A DNA stretch of 52,768 bases from Clostridiales bacterium (GTDB lineage: Bacteria > Bacillota > Clostridia > Saccharofermentanales > Saccharofermentanaceae), in contig JAFZWN010000082.1 in NCBI GenBank assembly GCA_017617295.1, forward strand, positions 1 through 52,768. Direction: 5' to 3'. The notes below the pieces were generated by a model that was not told the DNA's origin, made no database searches, and saw only the letters and a list, made by a program, of their open reading frames with translations. Within the stretch, counting starts at the first letter, position 1. Every line of letters begins with the position of its first letter. A program made the translations under genes and the position numbers. Shown here piece by piece: positions 34,909 through 44,389 of the stretch.

Positions 34909-37536
34909 TCAAGCCTTATGCTTTATGGCAGCCTGAGCGGCGGCGAGTCTTGCTATAGGTACTCTGAAAGGCGAGCAGGATACATAGTCAAGACCGATCT
35001 CGTCACAGAACTCGACGGACGTCGGATCGCCGCCGTGCTCACCGCAGATACCGATGTGAAGATCGGGATTAGCGGCCTTACCGAGGTCGATAGCCATCTT
35101 CATGAGCTTGCCTACGCCGTTCTGATCGAGCTTGGCGAAAGGATCAGCCTCGAAGATCTTGGATGAATAATAAGCATCCAGGAACTTGCCGGCATCGTCA
35201 CGGGAGAAGCCGAATGTCATCTGCGTAAGGTCGTTTGTACCGAAGCAGAAGAAAGCAGCGTTCTTGGCGATCTCATCAGCCGTAAGTGCGGCTCTGGGGA
35301 TCTCGATCATGGTACCTACCTCGTACTTGAGGTCGGAACCTGCGGCGGAGATCTCTTCGTCAGCCGTGGCAACAACGATATCCTTAACGAACTTGAGCTC
35401 CTTGGCATCGCCAATAAGAGGGATCATGATCTCGGGCTCGATGTTCCAGTCAGGGTGAGCCTTCTTGACATTGATAGCAGCTCTGATGACAGCTCTTGTC
35501 TGCATCTTGGCGATCTCGGGATATGTGACCGTGAGACGGCATCCTCTGTGACCCATCATGGGGTTGAACTCGTGAAGAGATGCGATCATCATCTTGATGT
35601 CAGCAACGCTCTTGCCCTTCTTCTGAGCGAGCTTCTCAATGTCGGACTCGACAGTGGGAACGAACTCGTGAAGCGGGGGATCGAGGAACCTGATACATAC
35701 GGGATAACCCTCGAGTGCCTCATAGAGAGCCTCGAAGTCGGACTGCTGCATGGGAAGGATAACGTCAAGTGCCGCTTCTCTTTCCTCGACTGTCTCGGAG
35801 CAGATCATCTCACGGAAAGCATCGATCCTTCCGTCACCGAAGAACATGTGCTCCGTACGGCACAGACCGATACCCTCGGCACCGAGTTCACGGGCCTTCC
35901 TGGCATCTGCGGGTGTATCGGCATTTGTCCTTACCTTAAGTCTTCTTGCCTTGTCGGCCCAGCCCATGACCTTGCCGAACTCACCTGCGATCGTGGCGTC
36001 AACTGTGGGGATGATACCGTCGTAGATGCAGCCTGTGGAACCGTCGATAGAGATCTTGTCTCCCTCACGGAACTCCTTACCTGCAAGCTTGAACACCTTG
36101 TTGGCCTCGTCCATCTGGATGTCGGAGCAGCCGGATACGCAGCATGTACCCATACCTCTTGCAACAACTGCAGCGTGGGATGTCATACCGCCTCTTACCG
36201 TAAGGATACCCTGAGCAGCCTTCATTCCCTCGATATCCTCGGGAGATGTCTCAAGTCTTACGAGAACAACCTTCTCGCCTCTTGCGGCCCATGCCTTTGC
36301 ATCCTCGGCAGTGAAAACGATCTTACCGGAAGCTGCTCCGGGAGATGCTGCGAGCGCCTTGGCAAGAGGAGTGGACTCCTTAAGCACCTTAACGTCGAAC
36401 TGGGGGTGAAGGAGAGTGTCAAGGTTTCTGGGATCGATCATGGCAACAGCCTCTTCCTCGGTCCTCATACCTTCTTCAACGAGATCGCATGCGATCTTCA
36501 AAGCTGCCTGGGCAGTTCTCTTACCGTTTCTTGTCTGGAGCATGTAGAGCTTACCGGCCTCGACCGTGAACTCCATGTCCTGCATGTCTCTGTAGTGCTT
36601 TTCGAGGATGGAGCAAACGTCCTTGAACTGAGCAAATGCTTCAGGGAACTTCTCTTCCATCTCGGTGATGTGCATGGGCGTTCTTACGCCGGCAACAACG
36701 TCCTCACCCTGAGCATTGGTAAGGAACTCACCGAAAAGACCTTTATTACCTGTGGCGGGATCTCTTGTAAATGCAACACCGGTACCGCAGTCGTCACCCA
36801 TGTTACCGAAAGCCATGGACTGTACGTTAACGGCTGTACCCCAAGAGTAGGGAATATCGTTGTCTCTTCTGTAGACATTGGCTCTGGGATTGTCCCAGGA
36901 ACGGAAAACAGCCTTGATGGCGCCCATGAGCTGTTCCTTGGGATCTGTGGGGAAGTCGGAACCGATCTTGGCCTTGTACTCGGCCTTGAACTGCATGGCG
37001 AGTTCCTTAAGGTCCTCAGCAGTAAGCTCAACATCCTGCTCGACACCTCTTGCGGCCTTCATCTTGTCGATCAATTCCTCAAAGTACTTCTTGCCGACTT
37101 CCATAACTACATCGGAGTACATCTGGATGAATCTTCTGTAGCAGTCCCATGCCCATCTGGGGTTACCGGACTTCTTAGCGATAACATCGACGACTTCTTC
37201 GTTAAGACCCAGGTTAAGGATGGTATCCATCATACCGGGCATCGAAGCTCTGGCTCCCGATCTTACCGATACGAGAAGAGGATTCTCGAGATTACCGAAC
37301 TTCTTTCCGGTGATCTCCTCCATCTTTCCGACGTATTCCATGATCTGAGCGAAGATCTCGTCGTTGATCGTCCTGCCGTCTTCATAGTACTTTGTGCACG
37401 CTTCTGTCGTGATGGTAAAGCCCTGAGGAACAGGAAGACCCAGGTTGGTCATCTCTGCCAGGTTTGCTCCTTTGCCTCCAAGGAGTTCGCGCATGTTTCC
37501 GTTGCCCTCGGAAAAAAGATAAACATATTTCGTCAT
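34909..37536 (-). CDS. ppdK: Pyruvate phosphate dikinase
   Basis: 875 residues, normal length. Interconverts phosphoenolpyruvate, AMP and PPi with pyruvate, ATP and Pi; in anaerobic Clostridia it commonly replaces or supports pyruvate kinase in glycolysis. N-terminal ATP-grasp: LLGGKGANLAEMTNLGLPVP. Swivelling phospho-His domain: GGMTSHAAVVARGMGTCCVSG contains the catalytic His in TSHA. C-terminal PEP barrel: GLCRTEHMFF, FGTNDLTQMTFGFSRDD, and the catalytic Cys in GICGEHGGDP. GAAAGGCGG precedes the ATG. It lies downstream of the glyS terminator and upstream of its own, so it is probably transcribed alone. Confidence 0.97.
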   Translation of the reverse strand: MTKYVYLFSEGNGNMRELLGGKGANLAEMTNLGLPVPQGFTITTEACTKYYEDGRTINDEIFAQIMEYVGKMEEITGKKFGNLENPLLVSVRSGARASMPGMMDTILNLGLNEEVVDVIAKKSGNPRWAWDCYRRFIQMYSDVVMEVGKKYFEELIDKMKAARGVEQDVELTAEDLKELAMQFKAEYKAKIGSDFPTDPKEQLMGAIKAVFRSWDNPRANVYRRDNDIPYSWGTAVNVQSMAFGNMGDDCGTGVAFTRDPATGNKGLFGEFLTNAQGEDVVAGVRTPMHITEMEEKFPEAFAQFKDVCSILEKHYRDMQDMEFTVEAGKLYMLQTRNGKRTAQAALKIACDLVEEGMRTEEEAVAMIDPRNLDTLLHPQFDVKVLKESTPLAKALAASPGAASGKIVFTAEDAKAWAARGEKVVLVRLETSPEDIEGMKAAQGILTVRGGMTSHAAVVARGMGTCCVSGCSDIQMDEANKVFKLAGKEFREGDKISIDGSTGCIYDGIIPTVDATIAGEFGKVMGWADKARRLKVRTNADTPADARKARELGAEGIGLCRTEHMFFGDGRIDAFREMICSETVEEREAALDVILPMQQSDFEALYEALEGYPVCIRFLDPPLHEFVPTVESDIEKLAQKKGKSVADIKMMIASLHEFNPMMGHRGCRLTVTYPEIAKMQTRAVIRAAINVKKAHPDWNIEPEIMIPLIGDAKELKFVKDIVVATADEEISAAGSDLKYEVGTMIEIPRAALTADEIAKNAAFFCFGTNDLTQMTFGFSRDDAGKFLDAYYSSKIFEADPFAKLDQNGVGKLMKMAIDLGKAANPDLHIGICGEHGGDPTSVEFCDEIGLDYVSCSPFRVPIARLAAAQAAIKHKA

Positions 37537-37585
37537 CTTGTAATGCCCGCCTTTCTGATCGTTTATTGTTGTTTTATTTCAAGAA

Positions 37586-37611
37586 GGACCCCGGGTAAAA
37601 GCCCGAGGTCC
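37586..37611 (-). terminator. Terminator of the yicC-glyS operon
   Basis: A stem of about ten bases (37586-37595 with 37601-37611, one G-T pair) around a short A-rich loop, just past the glyS stop. The minus-strand tail is TTCTTGAAAT. Confidence 0.65.
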
Positions 37612-37622
37612 CCCATTAGAAA

Positions 37623-39047
37623 TCAAAAATCGAATTTGCCCGTGAAGAACTCATCCAGTTTGTCGATCGGGAATCTCACGTTTCCCGGCTCGTACTCCAC
37701 GTTAGCCATTGTATCCCGTTCTCTTATCGTGACGCAGTTGTCCTGCTCGGAGTCGAAGTCATAGACGACGCAGTACGGTGTACCGATCTCGTCCTGTCTT
37801 CTGTATCTCTTACCGATGGACTGCCTGTCATCGAATTCGCACATGTACTTCTTCGAAAGCTGCTCATAGACAGCTCCCGCCTTCTCGGAAAGCTTCGCCG
37901 AGAGAGGGAGCACGCCGATCTTGATTGGTGCAAGGTAAGGATGAAATCTCATTACCGTCCTTACGTCTCCGCCCTCGAGTTCCTCCTCGTCATATGCCGC
38001 GCAGAGGAATGCCAGCGTTACACGGTCTGCACCGAGCGAAGGCTCGATAACATAAGGAACATACTTCTCGTTCTTGGCCGGATCGAAATAAGAAAGATCC
38101 TGCTTACTGTACTCCATGTGCTGCTTGAGATCGTAATCCGTTCTGTCAGCAACTCCCCAGAGCTCGCCCCACTCGCCGTCTTCCTTGAATGGGAACAGGA
38201 ACTCGAAGTCTGTCGTGGCGTTAGAATAGAAAGCAAGCTCTTCGGGAGAGTGGTCTCTCGTACGGAGCTCCTCTTCCTTGAGACCTAAGCCGCGGAGCCA
38301 GTTATAGCAGTAGTCCTTCCAGTACTTGAACCACTCGAGGTCGGTACCGGGCTCGCAGAAGAACTCGAGTTCCATCTGCTCGAACTCACGGGTCCTGAAG
38401 ATAAAGTTACCGGGAGTGATCTCGTTTCTGAAGGACTTACCGATCTGGCAGATACCGAAGGGGATCTTCTTTCTCGAAGATCTCTGTACGTTGCCGAAGT
38501 TTACGAAGATACCCTGAGCCGTCTCGGGACGCAGATATACTTCGTTCTTGGAATCTTCGGTAACACCCATGAACGTCTTGAACATGAGGTTGAACTTACG
38601 GACATCCGTGAAGTTATGGCCGCCGCATGTGGGACAGGGGATGTTCTTTTCCTTGATATAAGCTACGAGCTGCTCGTCGTTCATACCCTCGACGACAACA
38701 TCGGTGATGCCGTTATCGGCATTGAAGTCCTCGATGAGCTTATCGGCTCTTGCCCTTGCCTTGCACTGCTTACAGTCGATCAACGGATCGGAGAAGCCGC
38801 CTACGTGACCCGAAGCCACCCATACCTGGGGGTTCATTAAGATCGCGCAGTCAACGCCTACATTGTAGGGATTCTCCTGAACGAACTTCTTCCACCATGC
38901 GGACTTTACGTTATTCTTGAGCTGGACTCCCAGAGGGCCGTAATCCCAGCTGTTGGCAAGTCCGCCGTAGATATCGGATCCCGGATATACAAAGCCTCTT
39001 GTCTTCGCAAGGGATACGATCTTTTCCATAGATTTCTTTACAGGCAT
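37623..39047 (-). CDS. glyS: Glycyl-tRNA synthetase, alpha2 type
   Basis: 474-residue class II synthetase that charges tRNA-Gly. Motifs: [20 protein letters not shown] at the N-terminus, the zinc-like CKQC and CPTCGGHN insertion, [20 protein letters not shown] with motif 2 nearby ([20 protein letters not shown]), motif 3 in [14 protein letters not shown], and the anticodon-binding domain from about residue 375 ([17 protein letters not shown]). It is the single-chain dimeric enzyme, not the alpha2beta2 GlyQ/GlyS pair. It starts 18 bases after rpoZ and ends the operon that begins at yicC. GAAGGAG lies 11 bases before the ATG. Confidence 0.96.
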   Translation of the reverse strand: MPVKKSMEKIVSLAKTRGFVYPGSDIYGGLANSWDYGPLGVQLKNNVKSAWWKKFVQENPYNVGVDCAILMNPQVWVASGHVGGFSDPLIDCKQCKARARADKLIEDFNADNGITDVVVEGMNDEQLVAYIKEKNIPCPTCGGHNFTDVRKFNLMFKTFMGVTEDSKNEVYLRPETAQGIFVNFGNVQRSSRKKIPFGICQIGKSFRNEITPGNFIFRTREFEQMELEFFCEPGTDLEWFKYWKDYCYNWLRGLGLKEEELRTRDHSPEELAFYSNATTDFEFLFPFKEDGEWGELWGVADRTDYDLKQHMEYSKQDLSYFDPAKNEKYVPYVIEPSLGADRVTLAFLCAAYDEEELEGGDVRTVMRFHPYLAPIKIGVLPLSAKLSEKAGAVYEQLSKKYMCEFDDRQSIGKRYRRQDEIGTPYCVVYDFDSEQDNCVTIRERDTMANVEYEPGNVRFPIDKLDEFFTGKFDF

Positions 39048-39065
39048 CTTATGTTAACTCCTTCC

Positions 39066-39503
39066 TCACTCTTCCGTAAGCTCTTCAACATCTTCGTCGA
39101 TGATATCGCCCTCGAAGTTGTCGTCTTCGGTCTTGAAGAGATCTTCAACATCAGACTCGGGAGTCTCCTGTGCCTCGAGCTCGGCTTCCGCGTCAACGGA
39201 ATCAGCCATACGTCTGTATTCTTCCTTAGCCTCCTTGGCCTTTCTCTCGGCCTCGGCTGCCTCTCTTGCCTCTTTGGTGAGGGGAAGAGCGAATTCATTC
39301 TTCTTAAGGTTGCCCCTTACGCCTACTACCTTGCCCTGTGCGATCTCGCGGCAGGCGAGGGATACGGCATTGGCTGCCTGATCGGGGATCATGGGCTGAG
39401 CGCCGTCAACAAGCTGGCTTGCTCTCTTGCTTACGAGTACTGCCAGTTCATATGCACAGGCGGCCTTGGGTAACATCTGTTCAATAGGGGGATCTGTTAA
39501 CAT
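39066..39503 (-). CDS. rpoZ: RNA polymerase omega subunit with an acidic C-terminal extension
   Basis: 145 residues. Residues 1-65 carry the omega fold, with AYELAVLVSKRASQLVDG and IAQGKVVGVRG; the protein aids assembly of the beta' subunit. Typical omega proteins have 60-90 residues. Here a charged helix (EAREAAEAERKAKEAKEEY) and then a strongly acidic tail of about 50 residues follow. The position between gmk and glyS confirms the assignment. GGAAGG precedes the ATG. Confidence 0.9.
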   Translation of the reverse strand: MLTDPPIEQMLPKAACAYELAVLVSKRASQLVDGAQPMIPDQAANAVSLACREIAQGKVVGVRGNLKKNEFALPLTKEAREAAEAERKAKEAKEEYRRMADSVDAEAELEAQETPESDVEDLFKTEDDNFEGDIIDEDVEELTEE

Positions 39504-39546
39504 GTCTTTTTCCTTCCTTCATTTTATTACATTTCTTTTTGTTCTT

Positions 39547-40170
39547 TTATATCGCTCCGTTATCAAGAAGGACCTTCTCGATACCGTTATTGCGGCTGTA
39601 CTTGATGCTCTCTGCTTCCGTGATACCGATTATCTGCTTCGCGGCCTCATCCACATCGGAATTGACAACGACATAATCGAATCCTGACGCTTTTCCTATC
39701 TCTCCCCGCGCCATCAGAAGCCTCCTTTGGATAGTCTCCTCGTTCTCAGTCCCGCGGCTTCGAAGTCTCCTCTCGAGCTCCTCCATCGAAGGCGGAAGAA
39801 GGAAGATCGTTATCGTATCCGGGAACTTCTCCTTCAGTGTCAGGCTTCCCAGTACCGTCAGATCGAGAAGCACATCCTTTCCTTCGTCGGACATCTTCTT
39901 CAAAGGCGCCGAGGGAGTTCCGTAGTAATTACCGACGAACTCGTCCCTCTCTATTATCTCGCCCTCATCAAAGAGCCTGTCGAATTCCTCCTTAGTTCTG
40001 AAGAAGTATGAGACTCCTTCAACTTCGCCGTCGCGCGGCGCTCTGGTCGTAACGGACACGGAATGCGTAAATCCCGGTCTCATCTCCCTCACGCGGGAAA
40101 TGACGGTTCCCTTGCCGACACCCGAGGGTCCGGATACCGACACTATGAGTCCCTTGCCTTCTTCCTTCAT
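39547..40170 (-). CDS. gmk: Guanylate kinase
   Basis: 207 residues. Phosphorylates GMP or dGMP to GDP or dGDP. The P-loop is VSGPSGVGKGTVISRV near residue 12. The GMP-binding signature is SVSVTTRAPRDGEVEGVSYF, and LLDLTVLGSLTLKEKFPDT is the Walker-B-like region. I start at ATG 40170, which overlaps the remA stop by four bases (ATGA); a longer reading to 40254 would enter remA. Part of the conserved yicC-remA-gmk-rpoZ cluster. Confidence 0.96.
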   Translation of the reverse strand: MKEEGKGLIVSVSGPSGVGKGTVISRVREMRPGFTHSVSVTTRAPRDGEVEGVSYFFRTKEEFDRLFDEGEIIERDEFVGNYYGTPSAPLKKMSDEGKDVLLDLTVLGSLTLKEKFPDTITIFLLPPSMEELERRLRSRGTENEETIQRRLLMARGEIGKASGFDYVVVNSDVDEAAKQIIGITEAESIKYSRNNGIEKVLLDNGAI

Positions 40171-40400
40171 TCGGCCAGTTCCTTTCGAAGGTCTTCTGTC
40201 AGGAGAGAACTCGCTATGACATGGTCGCTGTCGGTAACGATTATGCTCCTGCACTTCTTGCCGGCGCAGCAGTCAACGAAGACTCCTCTGTCCTTTGCAT
40301 CCTGCATTATGCGCCTTATCGGAGACGAGTCCGATGCGGCGATGCATATGATGCGGTCAGCCGCCGCCAGATTCCCGGCTCCCAGATCGACAAATCTCAT
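40167..40400 (-). CDS. remA: RemA/DUF370 family DNA-binding regulator
   Basis: 77 residues. RemA (DUF370) is a small regulator that controls biofilm matrix genes in Bacillus; its role in Clostridia is less clear. Family marks are the N-terminal MRFVDLGAGN and the basic-aromatic core IICIAASDSSPIRRIMQDAK, followed by IIVTDSDHVIASSLLTEDL. The place between yicC and gmk is the standard one, and the four-base overlap with gmk shows coupling. The gene is complete. Confidence 0.92.
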   Translation of the reverse strand: MRFVDLGAGNLAAADRIICIAASDSSPIRRIMQDAKDRGVFVDCCAGKKCRSIIVTDSDHVIASSLLTEDLRKELAE

Positions 40401-40415
40401 AAGCTTTGTCTCTCC

Positions 40416-41303
40416 TTATACGAGGTTCTGGATCTGCTCTCTCATCTCTTCGACGAGATTCTTGCTTGCCAGCACCCTGTTCGTTATCTCTATATCATTG
40501 GCTTTTGAACCGATGGTATTGATCTCTCTGTTGATCTCCTGGATAAGGAAATCCATCTTCTTTCCGATATTGCCGTCAAAGGCCATTATCCTGTGAGCCT
40601 GATCGAAGTGGCTTCGAAGTCTCTTGAGCTCCTCGTCGATGGCACACTTATCGGCGAACAGGGCAACCTCGGCCGCCAGTCTTCCTTCATCGTAGAATTC
40701 GCGCTTGGAATCATCCAGTATCTCGTCGATACGGTCTGACAGTCTCTTCCTGTAATCCTCCACGACGGAAGGAGCGCGGGAAGCGATCTCGTCCCTTATC
40801 TTCTCGAGTTCACAGACCTTATCCGTAATATCCGAGGCGAGATTATCGCCCTCTCTCTTTCTCATCTTGAGCATCTCGTTCAAAGCGAGCGTAACGCACT
40901 CCGCGAGCTCATCTCCCATGACATCCTCATCGACCGACTTCTGCCTTACGTTGATGACGTCGGGAAAATATGTCAGGCGTGAAGCGGACATATCATCGGT
41001 CCTGCCGGTTATCTCAGCCGTCCTCGAGACAGCCTTGGAATAAGCCTGGATCAGTCCTTCGTTAAGGACGACCTCGGATCCGGAACTCTGGGAATCCTCG
41101 AAATTGATGAATACGTCTACCTTACCTCTGCCCAGGGTGTCGTTTATCTGCTTTCTTACGGCCGCTTCGGCAAAATTAAAGAGACGGGGCATCCTGACAT
41201 TTATATCGCAGAACCTGCTGTTGACAGACTTGATCTCTACGGAATATCTTCTAGTGTCAAAAATCTTCTCACCCCGGCCGAACCCGGTCATGCTGTACGC
41301 CAT
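40416..41303 (-). CDS. yicC: YicC/YloC family endoribonuclease
   Basis: 295 residues. The family has metal-dependent endoribonuclease activity. The start is ATG 41303 (MAYSMTGFGRGE is the invariant N-terminus), with GGAGG four bases upstream; an upstream in-frame ATG adds non-conserved residues. Inner marks are KSVNSRFCDINVRMPR and a C-terminal DUF1732 segment (CAIDEELKRLRSHFDQ, GKKMDFLIQEINREINTIGS). It is the first gene of the yicC-remA-gmk-rpoZ-glyS operon, under a very good promoter. Confidence 0.94.
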   Translation of the reverse strand: MAYSMTGFGRGEKIFDTRRYSVEIKSVNSRFCDINVRMPRLFNFAEAAVRKQINDTLGRGKVDVFINFEDSQSSGSEVVLNEGLIQAYSKAVSRTAEITGRTDDMSASRLTYFPDVINVRQKSVDEDVMGDELAECVTLALNEMLKMRKREGDNLASDITDKVCELEKIRDEIASRAPSVVEDYRKRLSDRIDEILDDSKREFYDEGRLAAEVALFADKCAIDEELKRLRSHFDQAHRIMAFDGNIGKKMDFLIQEINREINTIGSKANDIEITNRVLASKNLVEEMREQIQNLV

Positions 41304-41383
41304 AGTACCTCCGATAAAGTAAAGACAGAAAAAGCCTACTGCCGGGGAAAATATCATCCCGGACGAATAGACTTACTTTGCAG

Positions 41384-41412
41384 ATTATATCAAACTTCCC
41401 TTAAACAAGCAA
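41384..41412 (-). promoter_or_regulatory. Strong sigma-A promoter of the yicC-glyS operon
   Basis: Minus-strand TTGCTT (41412-41407) and consensus TATAAT (41389-41384) with a 17-base spacer. It leaves an untranslated leader of about 75 bases before yicC. Confidence 0.87.
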
Positions 41413-41423
41413 GTTTTTTGTAC

Positions 41424-42158
41424 TCAAAAAGTCTCAAAACGCCCTATTTCCAAGGGTTTAAACTTTAAAAAATCTCCGGAGACACATCTGTAGAGAGGAC
41501 CCTCTCCGTCCCTTTTTCCTTCAAAGGCCTTGAGGTGGGATCGGCCGTGAAGATGCCCATAGATACAAAGATCGATATCATACTTCTCGATGACTTCCGT
41601 AAATTCCGTCACCTCGTGATCCTTTGACAGAGGCGGATAATGGAGCATGAGGATATGCCTGTACCGGTGTTCGGGATCCCCGTCCGCCAGAGCCCTGGCA
41701 CACAGTCCTATCCTTATGAGCTCGCGGTCCAGGATCTTACGGTCTTCCGAAGAAAAGTCATCATCCCATGGGAACTTCCAGCCTCTGGTTCCCGTAACGA
41801 GACAGTCCTCGACAGGGATACAGTTATTCCTTACTATCTCGAGCGAATCGAATCCCCACTCCGAGAACTTGTCGCGGAGCTTCTTTGCCGTCGTCCAGTA
41901 ATAGTCATGGTTGCCCCGTCCTATTATCTTTTTCCCGGGCAGATCGTTTATGAACTTGAAATCCTCGTAACCGTCCTTGAGATACATGACCCAGGAGATG
42001 TCGCCCGGCATAAGGAGCGTATCGCCTTCTTTAAGGACCGCTTCACAGTTCTCCTTTATCCTCTGCATATAGTTGTCCCATCCGTTACCGAAGACCTCCA
42101 TGGTCTTATCCGGATCGCTTATCGCCAGATGGAGATCGGACATGGCATATATCGACAT
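41424..42158 (-). CDS. Metallophosphoesterase (calcineurin-like)
   Basis: 244 residues. Motifs for the two-metal site are complete and in order: SDLHLAI near residue 7, MPGDISW near 51, GRGNHDYYW near 77, LMLHYPP near 172, and YGHLHGRSH near 204. The family acts on phosphodiesters or nucleotides; the substrate is unknown. Its ATG overlaps the uvrC stop by one base (TGATG), so it is the last gene of a crh-like/uvrC operon. Confidence 0.9.
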   Translation of the reverse strand: MSIYAMSDLHLAISDPDKTMEVFGNGWDNYMQRIKENCEAVLKEGDTLLMPGDISWVMYLKDGYEDFKFINDLPGKKIIGRGNHDYYWTTAKKLRDKFSEWGFDSLEIVRNNCIPVEDCLVTGTRGWKFPWDDDFSSEDRKILDRELIRIGLCARALADGDPEHRYRHILMLHYPPLSKDHEVTEFTEVIEKYDIDLCIYGHLHGRSHLKAFEGKRDGEGPLYRCVSGDFLKFKPLEIGRFETF

Positions 42159-44065
42159 CAGCTTTCCCCTTTCCCGTGGAAATGCTCATATATGTTCGAA
42201 GCATCCCTGGCTCCGATACCGGGAGCCTTGATGAGCTCCCCGACAGATGCATCCTCCACGGCCTTTATCGTTCCGAAATAAGAGAGCAAAGCCTTTCTCT
42301 TCGCAGGCCCTATCCCCTCTATGCTCTCGAGCTTATACTTCAGGTTGCGCTTACCCGAGAGCTTCCTCTGATATGTTACCGCAAATCTGTGCACTTCGTT
42401 CTGGACCGCGGTAAGAAATCTGAGAAGGACGATCTTCTCCTCATCTTTGTCCTCGCCCTCTAGCTTCAGAAACGTCCCGTCCTCAAAAAGGATCCCGGAA
42501 GTTCTGTGTTTATTGTTCTTGACCATTCCGGCAAGTCTGATATCCGAATCCGGAGCCAGCTGCCGGACAGTATCCGCCACCGCAGTCAGCTGCCCTTTGC
42601 CGCCGTCGACAAGTATCAGTGACGGATATTCGAAGCCATCCTTTTCGTTATGTGCGAGCCTTCTTTGAAGCACTTCCCTCATAGAGGCGAAGTCATCCTG
42701 GGTCATCACGGTCTTCATCTTAAAGAGCCTGTATGATGCCTTGTCGGGACGGCCTCCTCTGAACACGACCATTCCCGCGCATATATCGTCGTTCCCGAGA
42801 TTGGAGATATCGTAGGATTCGACCCTTCCGATACTTCCCTCCGGTACACCCAGATGCTTCTCGATGATATGTACCGCATAAGACGGATCGGCATCGGCTC
42901 CTCCGCCTCTTAAGATCCTTCTTATCATCATCTCTTTGGCATTGGACTGGGACAGTTCACCCAGTTCCTTGAGTTCTCCCCGTTCGGGGATATGGACCCT
43001 TACCTTCCGCCCCGCCTCTGAGGTCAAAAAGCTCTCGAGAAAAGCGATGGTCTCATTTATATCAAAGTCGTCTTCGCCTGAACACATCCCGCTGATATCG
43101 GGGATCAGGACCGTCGGCGGGATCTTCGGCTTTCCTTCGTAGTACTGCGTGATAAATCCCGTCAGTATCTCGGGGCTGTCGGATATGTATCCGCTCACGA
43201 AGTATGTCGACGATCCGACTATCCTTCCGGATCTGAGCTCGAGCTTCCTTATACACGTCTCACCCGCATCCGAATAGAGACCGATGGCATCGACATCCCT
43301 TTTGATATCCATAAAGACCCTCTGGTCTTTCTTTATGTTGCGCAGTGCCGTCAGTCGGTCTCGAAGGACTGCGGCCTTTTCAAACTGAAGATCCTCCGAG
43401 GCCTTTTCCATATCAGCCTCGATCGCTTTCTCGATACCGTCATAACGGCCCTCGAAGAAATCCACGATCTGTCTTGTCATCTCACGGTAGTCTTCGCTTC
43501 TTACCCTGCCGCTGCAGGGAGCCATACATTTTCCGATATGGCTGTTAAGGCAGGGGCGCTCCTTGCCGATATCCCTCGGGAGTACCTTTCTGCATCTCTT
43601 GAGAGGGAAGATATCTTCGATCGTACGGAGCGTGTGATAAAGATCCGAATTCATGTAAGGACCGAAATACACGGCCCCTTTCTTTATGAGGGATCTGTCC
43701 TCGCGGAACGCCTTGAACACCCTCGGATACTCCTCGTTCAGGGTAATGCAGGCATAGGGATACCCTTTATCGTCACGAAGGAGGATATTATACATCGGCA
43801 TATATCTCTTGATGAGATTGGCCTCCAGAAGAAGCGCCTCGCTCTCGGTCCCGACGACGACATATTCGAAGTCCGCGACATGGGACACCATGGCGGCTAC
43901 CTTGGGGATAGTTATCGTCCCTCCGCCAAAATACGAGCGGAGCCTGTTTCTAAGCTTCTTTGCTTTTCCCACATAAATAACAGACCCGGAAGCATCCTTC
44001 ATGAGGTAGACTCCGGGCTCTTGTGGTACCAGATCCAATCGTGCATCAAATGGTTTCCCGTTCAT
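42158..44065 (-). CDS. uvrC: Excinuclease ABC subunit C
   Basis: 635 residues. Makes both incisions in nucleotide excision repair with UvrB. Order: GIY-YIG nuclease (EPGVYLMKDASGSVIYVGKA at the N-terminus), a cysteine cluster near 150-175 (CLNSHIGKCMAPCSG), the UVR UvrB-binding helix (EADMEKASEDLQFEKAAVLR), the RNase-H-like second nuclease (RVESYDISNLGNDDICAGM and ILVDGGKGQL), and C-terminal helix-hairpin-helix motifs (LESIEGIGPAKRKALLSYFG). Complete. The 22 bases before the ATG show no clear Shine-Dalgarno site, so it may rely on coupling with the Crh-like gene. Confidence 0.97.
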   Translation of the reverse strand: MNGKPFDARLDLVPQEPGVYLMKDASGSVIYVGKAKKLRNRLRSYFGGGTITIPKVAAMVSHVADFEYVVVGTESEALLLEANLIKRYMPMYNILLRDDKGYPYACITLNEEYPRVFKAFREDRSLIKKGAVYFGPYMNSDLYHTLRTIEDIFPLKRCRKVLPRDIGKERPCLNSHIGKCMAPCSGRVRSEDYREMTRQIVDFFEGRYDGIEKAIEADMEKASEDLQFEKAAVLRDRLTALRNIKKDQRVFMDIKRDVDAIGLYSDAGETCIRKLELRSGRIVGSSTYFVSGYISDSPEILTGFITQYYEGKPKIPPTVLIPDISGMCSGEDDFDINETIAFLESFLTSEAGRKVRVHIPERGELKELGELSQSNAKEMMIRRILRGGGADADPSYAVHIIEKHLGVPEGSIGRVESYDISNLGNDDICAGMVVFRGGRPDKASYRLFKMKTVMTQDDFASMREVLQRRLAHNEKDGFEYPSLILVDGGKGQLTAVADTVRQLAPDSDIRLAGMVKNNKHRTSGILFEDGTFLKLEGEDKDEEKIVLLRFLTAVQNEVHRFAVTYQRKLSGKRNLKYKLESIEGIGPAKRKALLSYFGTIKAVEDASVGELIKAPGIGARDASNIYEHFHGKGES

Positions 44066-44087
44066 GCACTTATTGTATCAGAATTAT

Positions 44088-44348
44088 TCAGTTTTGAGGA
44101 TTGTCGAGATAAGATGCGAGAGCGTCAACAGCGGTCTGGGCGTCATCTCCGTCAGCGCAGATCTCGATCTCGGCGCCGTTCTCGATACCGAGGGACATAA
44201 CTCCGAGAAGGCTCTTGGCATTGGCTCTTCTTCCGTTCCTTACAAGGTAGACCGTGCTCCTGAAATCCGATGCCTTCTGCACCATAACAGCTACAGCTTT
44301 CATCTGAAGATCATCCTGACACTGAAAAATCACTTTCTTGTCTACCAT
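44088..44348 (-). CDS. Crh-like HPr protein (no phosphotransfer histidine)
   Basis: 86 residues, HPr fold. The PTS site of HPr, GLHARPA around His15, reads DLQMKAV here, so residue 15 is Gln. The regulatory site is intact: Ser46 in NAKSLLGVMSLG. Gln15 with Ser46 is exactly the pattern of Bacillus Crh, which is phosphorylated only by HPr kinase and acts as a CcpA co-factor in carbon catabolite repression. It therefore probably has no role in sugar transport. The HPr kinase is not in this window. A near-consensus promoter precedes it and uvrC follows after 22 bases; in many Clostridia uvrC and crh-like genes lie in the same neighbourhood. Confidence 0.9.
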   Translation of the reverse strand: MVDKKVIFQCQDDLQMKAVAVMVQKASDFRSTVYLVRNGRRANAKSLLGVMSLGIENGAEIEICADGDDAQTAVDALASYLDNPQN

Positions 44349-44389
44349 AGTATCCTCCCGCTTCCGGAAAATTCATCTAAACAAGGTAA

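Noticed and set aside
35455..37764. A 769-residue open frame on the plus strand opposite ppdK and the end of glyS
   Set aside because: It mirrors ppdK codon use, has no family motif, no ribosome binding site of note, and would require two conserved genes to be false.
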